Part shown: positions 28,253 to 37,230 of the stretch, in pieces
Layout of the letters: every line of letters begins with the position of its first letter
Position numbering within the stretch: position 1 is the first letter of the stretch
Source of the DNA: DASUPK01 sp963763955
GTDB lineage: Bacteria; Actinomycetota; Thermoleophilia; Solirubrobacterales; 70-9
Direction of reading: 5' to 3'
Length of the DNA stretch: 64,000 nucleotides
Assembly: GCA_963763955.1 (NCBI GenBank)
Contig: CAVXQP010000016.1
Location: 310,001-374,000, forward strand
Translations under genes and position numbers: made by a program
Notes under the pieces: model-generated
The model's database searches: none
Seen by the model: the letters and a program-made list of their open reading frames with translations, nothing else
What the model was told of the DNA's origin: nothing

Positions 28253-28890
28253 CGGGGCGCCGACTCGCCCAGGATCCGATCGATCACGCCCCGCGGTAGG
28301 GCGCCCTCGCGTAGCACCTCCCAGCGGCCCGCCGAGTCGAGCTCACTCAGGTCGACCACGGTCGAGGGGGCGCCGATCAGCTCTCCGCCGTCGATGGCCA
28401 GATCGGTGGCGGCGAGGACTCTCTCGTCGATCTCATCGAAGCTCCGAGGCGCGGGTTCCGCGCTGCGGTTCGCGCTGGTCTGGAACACCGGGGTCATCGC
28501 CCCGGCCAGAGGGCCCTCGATCAGCCGTACCCCGAGGCGCCCGGGGTCGTCGCGCGAAGCGAGCGGATAGCGGCGCCCCGGGTTGGCGATCACGAGGGTC
28601 ACCGGCCCCGGCAGCAACTCCGAGATCGCCCGGCCTGAGCGCTCTCCCAGCTCGGAGACAAGCTCCCGAATAGCGAGCGGCGAGAAGTACATGACGGCCG
28701 AGGGCTTGCCCTCGTCCCGCCCCTTGATCGAGTGGATCCGCTCGACCGCCTCAGGGTCGAGTGGGTCGCAGGCCAGCCCGTAGAGCGTGTCGGCCGGGAA
28801 GACCGCGACGCCCCCATCCCCCACGACACGCTCCAGCGCGGCGCGTGCGGTTTCGGGCCCATCGTCCTCGATCGAGACGAGCGCCGTCAT
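28249..28890 (-). CDS. tsaC: L-threonylcarbamoyladenylate synthase (Sua5/YrdC family)
   Basis: A 213-residue enzyme that makes threonylcarbamoyl-AMP for t6A37 modification of ANN-decoding tRNAs. Visible: ALERVVGDGGVAVFPADTLY, GLACDPLDPEAVERIHSIKG, RDEGKPSAVMYFS, LLPGPVTLVIAN, LGVRLIEG, and QTSANRSAEPAP. It has only the YrdC domain and no C-terminal Sua5 domain. ATG 28890 overlaps the prmC stop (ATGA). The prfA-prmC-tsaC order is conserved in actinobacteria. Confidence 0.92.
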   Translation of the reverse strand: MTALVSIEDDGPETARAALERVVGDGGVAVFPADTLYGLACDPLDPEAVERIHSIKGRDEGKPSAVMYFSPLAIRELVSELGERSGRAISELLPGPVTLVIANPGRRYPLASRDDPGRLGVRLIEGPLAGAMTPVFQTSANRSAEPAPRSFDEIDERVLAATDLAIDGGELIGAPSTVVDLSELDSAGRWEVLREGALPRGVIDRILGESAPR

Positions 28891-29737
28891 CGACCGAGGA
28901 CGACACGATCGATGCCGCCGAGATCGGGACGGATCTCCACCTTCTCGTAGCCGGCTGCGCCGACCAGCTCGGAGACCTCGACGGCCTGTCCATCGCCGAC
29001 CTCGAGAGCGACCGCGGTCGGCCGTTTCGCCAGGGTCGTCAGCTCCTCGAGAAGCGTCACGATCACCTCGAGGCCCGTCGCACCGGCGACCAGTGCCTCT
29101 CGGGGCTCGTACTCGCGGATCTCGGGCTGCAAACCGTCCCAATCGTCCTCCCTGACATAGGGAAGGTTGGCGAGCAGCAGATCGAAGGGGCGCTCGTCCG
29201 GTTCGGCTCCGGCCAGGGAATCGACGCCACGCAAGACGACGTCCACTCGATCAGCCAGGCCGAGTCGCTCGGTGTTGCTCTGCGCGACCCGGACGGCGTC
29301 GAAGGCGGTGTCGATCGCGATCACGCGCGCTCCGGGAAGCTCGTCGGCCACGGCCAGGGCGATCGCGCCGCTCCCAGTGCCGACATCCAGGACCGAACGG
29401 GGCTCCAACTCGAGTGCCATGTCGACGAGCAGCTCCGTCTCCGGCCTCGGGATCAACACCCTCCGGTCGACGAGCAGCTCGATCCGCCTGAATCCCCGGC
29501 GGCCGATGATGTAGGCGACCGGCTCCCGCCGCAGCCGACGGCGGACCATCTCGGCGAACCTGCGGGAGGCCCCAACCGGCAGCCGCATCTCCGGCTCCGC
29601 GCCGATCTGCGCCCGGTCCCAGCCGGTCGCGTGGGCGAGCAGCACCTCGGCGTCCAGGCGGGCGGTCTCGCAGCCGGCGGCATCGAGGGCCTCCGCCGCC
29701 CCCTGCAGCGCGTCGCGAGCTGCCGAGGTCTCGGTGC

Positions 29738-29741
<4 letters not shown>
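28887..29741 (-). CDS. prmC: Release factor glutamine methyltransferase
   Basis: PrmC methylates the Gln of the GGQ motif in RF1/RF2. The SAM-binding motif is VLDVGTGSGAIALAVADELP, and the catalytic N-P-P-Y equivalent reads LLANLPYV, so the first Pro is Leu. Homologous sequence (LDAEVLLAHATGWDRAQ and about 30 residues before it) extends upstream of the first ordinary start codon (GTG 29645) to a CTG at 29741. That CTG overlaps the prfA stop as CTGA, in the style of the other overlaps in this genome. I take 29741 as the likely true start; GTG 29645 is the conservative alternative (252 residues). Confidence 0.88.
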
Positions 29742-30811
<1,070 letters not shown>

Positions 30812-30878
30812 GGCCCGATTGTGGCGCACCGACCCGGCCAAGCCCCTCCCGTCCGCGGCCCGGCCCCGCGCGGGCTGA

Positions 30879-31316
30879 TCAGGAAGTGGAGCTGGTGACG
30901 GGCGGCGGGGAGTACGAATAGCCGGTCGAGCCGCTCGAACCGGCCGAGCTGGAGTCCCCGTAGTAGTAGCCGTCGCTGCCGTAACTCTGGGAGTAGGGGT
31001 CGGTCCCCGATCCCGTGCTCGAAGAGGTCGCTGAGTCGTTGCTCGAGGGCTTGGTCGCCGCCTTCTTTTCCCGGGCCACCGCCTTCGGCCCGAGGGCCGG
31101 ATCGTTACCCGCCGCCATCTGGGCCGCAATCAGCCCGCCGATCAGCAGGGTCCCGATCACCGCCAGCACAGTGAGCTTCACAGTCACGGCCTTTGTGGAC
31201 TGCACCGGTCCGCGGGAGTAGCGCCGGGCCTGGGAGGCGCGCGCCTGGCGCGCTGATCGGGGGCGCTGCGAGTAACGGCGGGATGCGCGCTCGGGATAGC
31301 GGGGGTCGCGGTTCAT
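30879..31316 (-). CDS. Single-pass membrane protein with Ser/Tyr/Gly-rich exterior tail
   Basis: A 145-residue protein: basic N-terminus rich in Arg (residues 1-38), one membrane helix (LTVLAVIGTLLIGGLIAAQM, about 48-68), and an extracytoplasmic tail of about 75 residues rich in Ser, Gly and Tyr. The tail contains NDSATSSST, which resembles the Asp/Ser-Gly/Ser-Ala-Thr site where ApbE attaches FMN through phosphodiester bonds. Its ATG overlaps the stop of the ferric-reductase-like gene, itself overlapping apbE, so the three form one unit. Being an ApbE substrate is a hypothesis; no FMN_bind domain is visible. Confidence 0.65.
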   Translation of the reverse strand: MNRDPRYPERASRRYSQRPRSARQARASQARRYSRGPVQSTKAVTVKLTVLAVIGTLLIGGLIAAQMAAGNDPALGPKAVAREKKAATKPSSNDSATSSSTGSGTDPYSQSYGSDGYYYGDSSSAGSSGSTGYSYSPPPVTSSTS

Positions 31317-31957
31317 CGGGCCACCTCATAGTCGTAATTGCTTGCGGACCCGGGCCCAGAGAGCTGCTCCGACGGCAGCGGGATCCGGCGACGGGGCCGG
31401 CCGCGCTTGTCGGGCTCGTCGCTGGGAACCAGGCGGACGGCGGCCATGACGACGAGCGGGGCGGCGGTGGCGATCACGATCACGATCAGCCAGAATGAGC
31501 GAGCGTCGGTGCCCGCCCCGAGCGTATGGATCACGGCGAGGACGTAGACAGCAAGCGTCCAGCGGTGCATCTGGCGCCAGAGCTTGGGGCCGATCCAGCG
31601 CCGGGCGTAGAAGGTGAGGCCGAGGATCGCGGCAAGCCAGCCACCGACAACTCCGAGGCCGGTCCAAGCAGGGCGATGGGCCATCACGAACGGAATCGCG
31701 ATGCCCGTGAGCCCCGGGCGCAGGTAGGTGTCGCCAAGCAGAGCGAGGCCGTGCGCGGCGATCAGGATCAGCGCGGTCAGCGCCGTCGCCTCGTGGGCCT
31801 GCTTGAGCTTGGCCATCGCGCCGGGTCCCTTCGCCGACCGCATCGCCATCGCGAGACCCATGCCGACGGAGACGGCGACCAGGATGAGAGCCGTCACGCC
31901 GAAGGCACGGCTGGCGATCCAGAAAATGTGCTGTCCGGGATCGGTGTAGGAGTTCAC
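31313..31957 (-). CDS. Ferric-reductase-like transmembrane (heme b) protein
   Basis: A 214-residue membrane protein beginning at GTG 31957, overlapping the apbE stop (GTGA). It has about six hydrophobic helices, with His residues placed for bis-heme b ligation in ferric-reductase-like domains: LKQAHEATALTALILIAAHG and WRQMHRWTLAVYVLAVIHTL. The family includes MsrQ and other quinol-to-periplasm electron carriers. With ApbE next to it, a role in passing electrons across the membrane to a flavinylated partner is likely. It ends in a basic, Pro-rich cytoplasmic tail. Confidence 0.82.
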   Translation of the reverse strand: MNSYTDPGQHIFWIASRAFGVTALILVAVSVGMGLAMAMRSAKGPGAMAKLKQAHEATALTALILIAAHGLALLGDTYLRPGLTGIAIPFVMAHRPAWTGLGVVGGWLAAILGLTFYARRWIGPKLWRQMHRWTLAVYVLAVIHTLGAGTDARSFWLIVIVIATAAPLVVMAAVRLVPSDEPDKRGRPRRRIPLPSEQLSGPGSASNYDYEVAR

Positions 31958-32967
31958 GCCGATACCGCCTCGGTGGAGGCAGCGTACAGCTCGGCCAGAG
32001 GCCCGCAGAGCTCGACGCTGCCGTCGTCCAGAACGATCAGCCCACCCTGAGTGGCAAGGATCTCGCGCGCACCCGCAGGGCCCGACAAGAACGCCATCTT
32101 CGCCAGCGTCTCGGCCTCCAGGGCCGTGCCGCCAAGCGAGCTCGCCTGGATCACGCCGGTCCAAGCGGGCTCGCCCGTTGACGGATTCAGCAGGTGATGG
32201 GAGAAACCCGTGCCCATCCGCCAGAGGCGGGTCTTGATGCCGCTGGTGGCCACGGCGCCACGGTCGAGCATGAACTCGTGCGCGGGCTCGTCTGCGAAGG
32301 GATGGTCGATGCGGACCAGGCGCTTCAGCGGGCGCTCTCCGCCGAGGCGAAGGTCTCCACCCGCATCGACGACGAACGCGGCGTAGCCGCCGAGGCGATC
32401 AGCGGCCAGATCGGCCGCAAGGCCCTTGCCGCTGCCACCGGTGTCGATCCGGACGCCGCGGGGACGGCTGACGACGCCTGCGACGGTGTCGACGACGACG
32501 CGCTGCCAGCGTGCGTCTGCCCTTGGGGCCGCGGCTCTCCGATCGGGGGCGACGGCCAATGCCTCGTCGATGCCCGCCGGCGGCAGGTCGGCGCGCGAGC
32601 TCGCGTAGCCCGCGTCCTCGAGCTCTCCGACGAGCGTCGGGTCAACGAGCCCATCCGAGCGGCGGGCCGCCCAGAGGGCGGCGTCGACGGCGACCGCCAA
32701 AGTCGGACTGACGGAACAGGATTCGCCCGGCTCCGCGTTGAGGGCACAAAGCTCGCTGCCGTCCTCGAAGCGGGTCAACTTGCGGTGCAGGAGCCTGAGA
32801 AAAAACTCAATCTGAATGCCCATCGCCTCGGGAGAGGGAAGCCCCGGCACCAACGGCGCGCCGATCAGTACGCGAACGTGCGACCCGAAGAGCTTGAAGC
32901 GGCGGTCGCTCTCCACGTCGGGCTGGTCGGCGCTCGAGATCACGAGCGGATAGTCGGCCGCGGCCAT
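31954..32967 (-). CDS. apbE: FAD:protein FMN transferase
   Basis: A 337-residue ApbE-family flavin transferase, which splits FAD and links FMN to a Thr/Ser of a target protein. Motifs: ELCALNAEPGESCSVSPTL (substrate loop), VRIDTGGSGKGLAADLAADR, AFVVDAGGDLRLGG, and TGFSHHLLNPSTGEPA with the Mg-binding ALEAETLAKMAFL region. No clear export signal is seen at MAAADYPLVISS, so it may act in the cytoplasm. It is the first gene of the apbE, ferric-reductase-like, Ser-rich-protein unit and is divergent from the OmpR-type regulator. Confidence 0.9.
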   Translation of the reverse strand: MAAADYPLVISSADQPDVESDRRFKLFGSHVRVLIGAPLVPGLPSPEAMGIQIEFFLRLLHRKLTRFEDGSELCALNAEPGESCSVSPTLAVAVDAALWAARRSDGLVDPTLVGELEDAGYASSRADLPPAGIDEALAVAPDRRAAAPRADARWQRVVVDTVAGVVSRPRGVRIDTGGSGKGLAADLAADRLGGYAAFVVDAGGDLRLGGERPLKRLVRIDHPFADEPAHEFMLDRGAVATSGIKTRLWRMGTGFSHHLLNPSTGEPAWTGVIQASSLGGTALEAETLAKMAFLSGPAGAREILATQGGLIVLDDGSVELCGPLAELYAASTEAVSA

Positions 32968-33036
32968 GAACCCACCGTAAGCCCCAGATGAGAAAGCCCT
33001 TAGAAGATCTCGGCCGCGTCGCGGCTCCCACCTAGC

Positions 33037-33723
33037 ATGGCCCGCATGCGCATCCTTGTGATCGAGGACGAGCCTCCCATCGCTGAGTTCGTGCAGCGAG
33101 GGCTCGAGGCGGAGGGCTACTCAGTGACCTGCGCGCACGACGGCGAGCACGGCCTGGCGCTCGCCCGGAGCGGTGACTATGCGCTGGTCGTGCTCGACGT
33201 CCTCCTCCCCAAGCTGAGCGGCCTGGAGGTCGTGAAGGGGATCCGGGACGAGGACGACGCGCTCCCGGTGATCATGCTTACTGCCCTGGCTGAGACCGAC
33301 GATGTCGTCACGGGGCTGGACCTGGGGGCCAGCGACTACCTGACAAAGCCATTCGCATTCGCCGAGCTGCTGGCCCGGATCAGGGCGCGGCTGCGCCAAC
33401 CTGGCCAGGTCAACGCGACCTCGCTCGAGGTCGGGCGGATCAACCTCGACTTCCGGACTCGCGAAGTCCTTCGAAACGGTCAGGGCGTGAAGTTGACGGC
33501 ACGCGAGTTCGAGCTGCTCGCCTACCTGATGCGGCATCCCGACCAGGTGCTCTCACGCGCCCAAATCCTGAACGCCGTCTGGGGCTACGACTACGACCCC
33601 GGAACCAACGTGCTCGACGTCTACATCGGCTATCTGCGCAGGAAGCTGGCCGAGGCCGATGGCGACGCCCCCATCGAGACGCTGCGCTCGGCCGGGTACC
33701 GGCTGGTGAGCGCGGATGCGTAA
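33037..33723 (+). CDS. OmpR/PhoB-family response regulator
   Basis: A 228-residue regulator. The receiver domain has the acidic pocket LVIEDEPP, the phosphoacceptor Asp in LVVLDVLLPKLSG (about residue 53), the switch Thr of MLTALAE and Lys of YLTKPFAFAEL. The winged-helix effector domain has LTAREFELLAYLMRHPDQVL and the recognition segment TNVLDVYIGYLRRKL. The kinase gene overlaps its 3' end by eight bases. It is divergent from apbE across 70 bases that hold both promoters. Control of the apbE unit is possible but not shown. Confidence 0.95.
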   Translation: MARMRILVIEDEPPIAEFVQRGLEAEGYSVTCAHDGEHGLALARSGDYALVVLDVLLPKLSGLEVVKGIRDEDDALPVIMLTALAETDDVVTGLDLGASDYLTKPFAFAELLARIRARLRQPGQVNATSLEVGRINLDFRTREVLRNGQGVKLTAREFELLAYLMRHPDQVLSRAQILNAVWGYDYDPGTNVLDVYIGYLRRKLAEADGDAPIETLRSAGYRLVSADA

Positions 33724-35194
33724 ATGGGTCCCGCGGGGTATCCGGCTTCGGCTGGTCCTCGCGATCTCGGCCGTGAGCGTGGCGGCGGTGGCGGCAAGCT
33801 TCTTCGCCCTCCACGAGACGACCGCCGCCAACCTTCGAAGCCGCATCGACAGGGAGCTGAACGAGCAGTACGTGGAGTTCCAGCGGCGGGTTCTCGGCAA
33901 TGGGAACGTACGCGATGCCACGTCGCTGCAAAGGGCGACCGAGAGCTTCGTGGCCGGTCAGCGCTACCACCCGGAGGCTCGGATCTACCTGGTCACGCCT
34001 GATGGCCTCTCCCCCGTCACAAACCAGAGCAGGATCGTCAACGAGGAGCTCGCCGAGTCCCACGCTGGCAACAGCGAGAACGGCGAGGCCGGCGCCGGCG
34101 GCATCGTCTCGGCCGGCGTTGGGTTGACCACGATCTCGACCGACGAGACCGGCAAGCTCCGGGTCCTCACGGAGCCGGTGGTCGTCGAGGGAACGAGAAT
34201 CGGCACGTTTCGTGTGGCGGACCCGCTGACCTCGGTTGACCAGGCACTGGCGTCGCTGCGCAACAGGTTCATCGCGGTCGGCCTCGGTGCGCTGCTGCTC
34301 TCGGTGATCATCGCGATCTGGCTCGCGAACCTCATCTCGCGCCCGCTGCGCAGGATGGCGGCGGTCGCCTCCGCCGTCGACTCCGGGGATCTCTCCCACC
34401 GGATCGACTACAGCGGCGAGGACGAGGTGGGGATCCTCGCCGAGTCCTTCAACCACATGATGGATCGCCTCGAGGAGGGCTTTCGGCGGCAGCGCGAGTT
34501 CGTCTCCGATGCTTCGCACGAGCTGCGCAGTCCGCTCACCGTTCTCAGGGGCCGGATCGAGCATCTCGCCGAGCAGCCCGGCGACCGTGCCGCCGTCAGC
34601 GCGGAGGCCGAGGAGCTGATGCGCGAGGTAAGGCGCATGGAGCGTCTCACCGACGACATGCTGACCCTGGCCAAGGCGGAGCGCGGCGGCCTCCTGCAGC
34701 CCCGGCGCGTGCCCATCGACGACTTCGTCGAGGACCTGCGCCGCGACCTCCCCCTCCTCGGCCCCCGCCACTACACCGTCGAGTCGAGCATCCATGGCGA
34801 CCTCGAAGCCGATCCCGATCGCCTCGCCCAGGTCCTGCGAAACCTCGTCACGAACGCCGTCCGGCACACCTCCGCGGACGGCCACATCGACATCTCGATC
34901 CGCTCGGAGAACGGCGCAACGGTCTTCGCGGTCACCGACGACGGCACCGGGATCGACCCCGACCAGCTCGGTCGCATCTTCGACCGCTTCCATCGCACGG
35001 ACGAGGGCCGAAGCCGAGCCGAGGGAGGCAGCGGGCTCGGACTCGCGATCGCTCGCGCGATCGTCGAGGCACACGGCGGCTCGATCGCCGCGGAGTCGCA
35101 CCCGGGTGACGGGGCGACGATCCGCTTCTCGATTCCCGGTCTCAGCCCCGCTAGGGGGCGATCTGCTCGCCCGTCTCGGCGTCGATCAACGTGA
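33716..35194 (+). CDS. HAMP-containing sensor histidine kinase
   Basis: A 492-residue membrane kinase: TM1 (RLVLAISAVSVAAVAASFFA), an extracytoplasmic sensor of about 150 residues, TM2 (FIAVGLGALLLSVIIAIWLA), then HAMP (LISRPLRRMAAVASAVDSGD), the HisKA H-box (FVSDASHELRSPLTVLRGRI, phospho-His in SHELR), and HATPase_c with N-box VLRNLVTNAVRHTS, DDGTGIDPDQLGRIFDRFHR and GSGLGLAIARAIVEAHGG. It is coupled to the response regulator by overlap. The last 44 bases overlap the convergent ferredoxin gene; homology stops around RFSIPGLSP. Confidence 0.95.
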   Translation: MRKWVPRGIRLRLVLAISAVSVAAVAASFFALHETTAANLRSRIDRELNEQYVEFQRRVLGNGNVRDATSLQRATESFVAGQRYHPEARIYLVTPDGLSPVTNQSRIVNEELAESHAGNSENGEAGAGGIVSAGVGLTTISTDETGKLRVLTEPVVVEGTRIGTFRVADPLTSVDQALASLRNRFIAVGLGALLLSVIIAIWLANLISRPLRRMAAVASAVDSGDLSHRIDYSGEDEVGILAESFNHMMDRLEEGFRRQREFVSDASHELRSPLTVLRGRIEHLAEQPGDRAAVSAEAEELMREVRRMERLTDDMLTLAKAERGGLLQPRRVPIDDFVEDLRRDLPLLGPRHYTVESSIHGDLEADPDRLAQVLRNLVTNAVRHTSADGHIDISIRSENGATVFAVTDDGTGIDPDQLGRIFDRFHRTDEGRSRAEGGSGLGLAIARAIVEAHGGSIAAESHPGDGATIRFSIPGLSPARGRSARPSRRRST

Positions 35195-35366
35195 TGGCCT
35201 CGGACGGGCAGGCCCGGGCCGCTTCGACGAGCTTGCGAACCGGTGCCGACCCGACCAGCCGCGCCACATCGTCGACCTCGAAAGCCTCCGGCGCCAGCTC
35301 GGCGCAGTCACCGTAGGCCAGGCATGCGTCTTGATCAATGTGGACCTTGATCTTCATCCCGGCCAT
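35151..35366 (-). CDS. Small [3Fe-4S]/[4Fe-4S] ferredoxin
   Basis: A 71-residue ferredoxin with ligands in DACLAYGDCAELAPEAF and a distal ARACPSEAI. The first motif has two Cys with Tyr-Gly in the position that in 4Fe-4S types holds the second Cys, as in the [3Fe-4S] ferredoxins that serve cytochrome P450s and other oxygenases in actinobacteria. No P450 lies in the window. The start may be ATG 35366 or the second Met (MKIKVHID). It lies 48 bases before DUF1385 on the same strand. Confidence 0.88.
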   Translation of the reverse strand: MAGMKIKVHIDQDACLAYGDCAELAPEAFEVDDVARLVGSAPVRKLVEAARACPSEAITLIDAETGEQIAP

Positions 35367-35414
35367 GCTGCATCGCCCTGGTGAAGGGCCCGTAAGGGTG
35401 GAGTGAGAAGGCTC

Positions 35415-36416
35415 TTACGCGACGATCTCGATCGCCTGGTCGCGCTTGGCCTCGTAGGGGTCCTCGACGGCAAGCACGGCCTGCAGCGCGCGGATCGCGA
35501 CCTCGAGCTGGTCCTCATCGGGCTCCCGGGTGGTCAGGTTCTGGAGCATCAGGCCCGGCCACATGATCGCCCGCACCCAGCTCTTGTTGCGGTGCTTGCC
35601 CGCCCACTTGATCACCTCGTAGGAGAGGCCCGCGATCAGGGGGATGCCCAGGATCCGCGAAGCGACCAGCCAATACCAGGCGGGCAGGCCGATCGGCGCA
35701 AAGACGAAGATCGCCAGCACCATCACGATCAGCAGGAAGCTGGTGCCGCAGCGGGGATGCAGGCGCGAGTACTCCTTGGCGCGGGCCGGCACTAGCTCGT
35801 CCCCCGCCTCGAAGCAGGAGATCGTCTTGTGCTCGGCGCCGTGGTACTGGAAGACCCGTCGCAGGTCTGGCAGGCGGCTGATCGCGGCGAGGTAGCCGAT
35901 GAAGATCGCCGTCCGCAGAACACCCTCGACCAGCCAGAAGAGGAGCGCGGAGCCGAGCCAGTCCTTGATCAGGCTGGTGGCGCCCACGGGAATGACGAAG
36001 AAGAGTCCGACGGCGAGCAGCAGGGAGAAGAAGATCGTCACGCCCCAGGTGAAGCCGCCGATCTCCTCCTCTTCCTCACCGTCGGCCAGCTGCGCGTTGG
36101 CGGAGATCGCGAGAGCCTTGAAGCCGATCTTCAGGGACTCGCCGAGGGCGACGATGCCACGGATCACCGGCAGGCGCAGGATGCGGCTGCGCTTGGCCCA
36201 GGAGACGATCGGCTCGGAGGTGACCTCGATGCGCTCCTCCGGGGTCCGGCAGGCGACCGACCAGGTCGAGACCCCTCGCATCATCACCCCCTCGAGCACC
36301 GCCTGACCGCCGACCGGGGCGTCGCCTATGGCGACCGGCTTTCCGTCCGGCATCCGCTCGGACTGGGCGCTGGCGGGACGCGCCCCATTGGACCGCGGGT
36401 CGGGCTCGGGGCTCAA
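35415..36416 (-). CDS. DUF1385 (YqhQ-like) membrane protein
   Basis: A 333-residue protein with the family start GGQAVLEGVMMRGVSTWSVA, several membrane helices (VTIFFSLLLAVGLFFVIPVG, SFLLIVMVLAIFVFAPIGLP), and the conserved FQYHGAEHKTISCFEAGDEL and SRLHPRCGTSFLL. The function of DUF1385 is unknown. It is often next to rpmE and prfA, as here. The start is a TTG at 36416 overlapping the rpmE stop (TTGA). An ATG at 36353 would remove 21 non-conserved residues and is also possible. Confidence 0.87.
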   Translation of the reverse strand: MSPEPDPRSNGARPASAQSERMPDGKPVAIGDAPVGGQAVLEGVMMRGVSTWSVACRTPEERIEVTSEPIVSWAKRSRILRLPVIRGIVALGESLKIGFKALAISANAQLADGEEEEEIGGFTWGVTIFFSLLLAVGLFFVIPVGATSLIKDWLGSALLFWLVEGVLRTAIFIGYLAAISRLPDLRRVFQYHGAEHKTISCFEAGDELVPARAKEYSRLHPRCGTSFLLIVMVLAIFVFAPIGLPAWYWLVASRILGIPLIAGLSYEVIKWAGKHRNKSWVRAIMWPGLMLQNLTTREPDEDQLEVAIRALQAVLAVEDPYEAKRDQAIEIVA

Positions 36417-36619
36417 CGGGCGCGCTTGGCTGCCCGACGCCGGAATCGCTCGACCCGGCCGCCGGTGTCAACCAGCTTCTGCTTGCCCGTGTAGAAGGGA
36501 TGGCACTGCGAGCAGATCTCCACGTGCAGCTCGGGCTTCGTGGAGCGCGTATAGAAGTCATTCCCGCACGAGCAGTGGACGTGCGAGAGGACGTACTCGG
36601 GGTGGATGTCTGCCTTCAT
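36413..36619 (-). CDS. rpmE: 50S ribosomal protein L31
   Basis: L31 of 68 residues, MKADIHPEYVLSHVHCSCGN to a basic C-terminus. It is the zinc-binding (C+) type, with Cys in HCSCGND and ICSQCHPFYTGKQKLVDTGG. ATG 36619 gives the standard start; a TTG nine bases upstream is alternative. No Shine-Dalgarno is visible, but TAGACT lies eight bases before the ATG, so the mRNA may be leaderless. Confidence 0.95.
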   Translation of the reverse strand: MKADIHPEYVLSHVHCSCGNDFYTRSTKPELHVEICSQCHPFYTGKQKLVDTGGRVERFRRRAAKRAR

Positions 36620-36685
36620 CGTGTTCAAGTCTAGCCAGGCTCAAGAACACAACCCGCGGGAGAAGGATCGCTCCCAAAGCGCGAG

Positions 36686-36727
36686 TTGACATACAGCCTG
36701 TAGGTGAGTTATACATACAGGCTGTAT
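36686..36727 (+). promoter_or_regulatory. Promoter with two palindromic operators before SnoaL/hydrolase operon
   Basis: TTGACA (36686-36691) and TTATAC (36709-36714) are spaced by 17 bases, a near-consensus sigma-70 promoter. Palindrome TACAG-C-CTGTA (36692-36702) sits in the spacer and TACAG-G-CTGTA (36716-36726) lies just after the -10; their centres are 24 bases apart. The arrangement strongly suggests repression by a TetR- or GntR-like dimer. No obvious regulator gene is adjacent. Confidence 0.75.
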
Positions 36728-36732
36728 GCGAG

Positions 36733-36761
36733 ATGCGAGGGTGCGCCGGCTAGGCGCAACC
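36733..36761 (+). promoter_or_regulatory. MRGC leader element, copy 2
   Basis: ATG 36733 opens a 6-codon ORF, MRGCAG, ending TAG at 36753. The hairpin arms are GGGTGCGCC (36739-36747) and GGCGCAACC (36753-36761). Relative to copies 1 and 3, one pair changes from T-A to G-C on both arms, a covariation. The shared sequence continues past the tiny ORF's stop (GTTCAACGA), so RNA structure as well as peptide is conserved. It lies in the 5' leader of the promoter at 36686 and ends 22 bases before the start codon at 36784, just before SD AGGAGG (36771-36776). Confidence 0.6.
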
Positions 36762-36783
36762 GTTCAACGAAGGAGGCCTCCAG

Positions 36784-37230
36784 ATGACACCGACCGCGAC
36801 CGACTCCACGACGACGGCGATCCGCATGCTGGCGGAGCGCTACGGCGAGGCCTGGAACCGCCAGGACCTCGACGCGATCATGGACCTGCACGCCGACAAC
36901 TGCGTCTTCGTCGCCCACGCCGCCGGCTCCCTCCCGGCCGAAGGCAAGGAAGCGGTCCGGGAGGCCTTCGCGGGCTACCTCGCGCTGCTTCCTGACATCA
37001 ACTTCGAGGAGCGCGCCCTCCACATCGGCCTGGACTTCTGGGTGCTGGAGTCGAGCATGTCCGGCACCGTGGAGGGGGCGATCCAAGTCGAGGGCGAGTC
37101 GCTCGGCGACCGCGGAGCCCGGGTCGAGGTCGACTGCGTCGACGTGATCGAGGTCCGGGACGGCCTGGTCGCGAGCAAGCAGACCTACCTGGACTCCAGG
37201 GAGCTGCAGCGCCAACTCGGGGGTGAGTGA
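36784..37230 (+). CDS. SnoaL-like/NTF2-fold protein
   Basis: A 148-residue protein: AIRMLAERYGEAWNRQDLDA, IMDLHADNCVFVAH, EGKEAVREAFAGYLALLPDI, then a beta-rich C-terminus with CVDVIEVRDGLVASKQTYLD. The pattern is that of SnoaL-like ester cyclases and isomerases. A perfect AGGAGG seven bases before ATG 36784 supports the start. Its TGA overlaps the next ATG (TGATG). It is the first gene of a four-gene operon with a hydrolase and a methyltransferase-like protein. Confidence 0.82.
   Translation: MTPTATDSTTTAIRMLAERYGEAWNRQDLDAIMDLHADNCVFVAHAAGSLPAEGKEAVREAFAGYLALLPDINFEERALHIGLDFWVLESSMSGTVEGAIQVEGESLGDRGARVEVDCVDVIEVRDGLVASKQTYLDSRELQRQLGGE

Noticed and set aside
31015..31221. Plus-strand ORF over the Ser-rich protein gene
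   Set aside because: No RBS, no family resemblance, and the minus-strand frame has a clear membrane helix and operon overlap.
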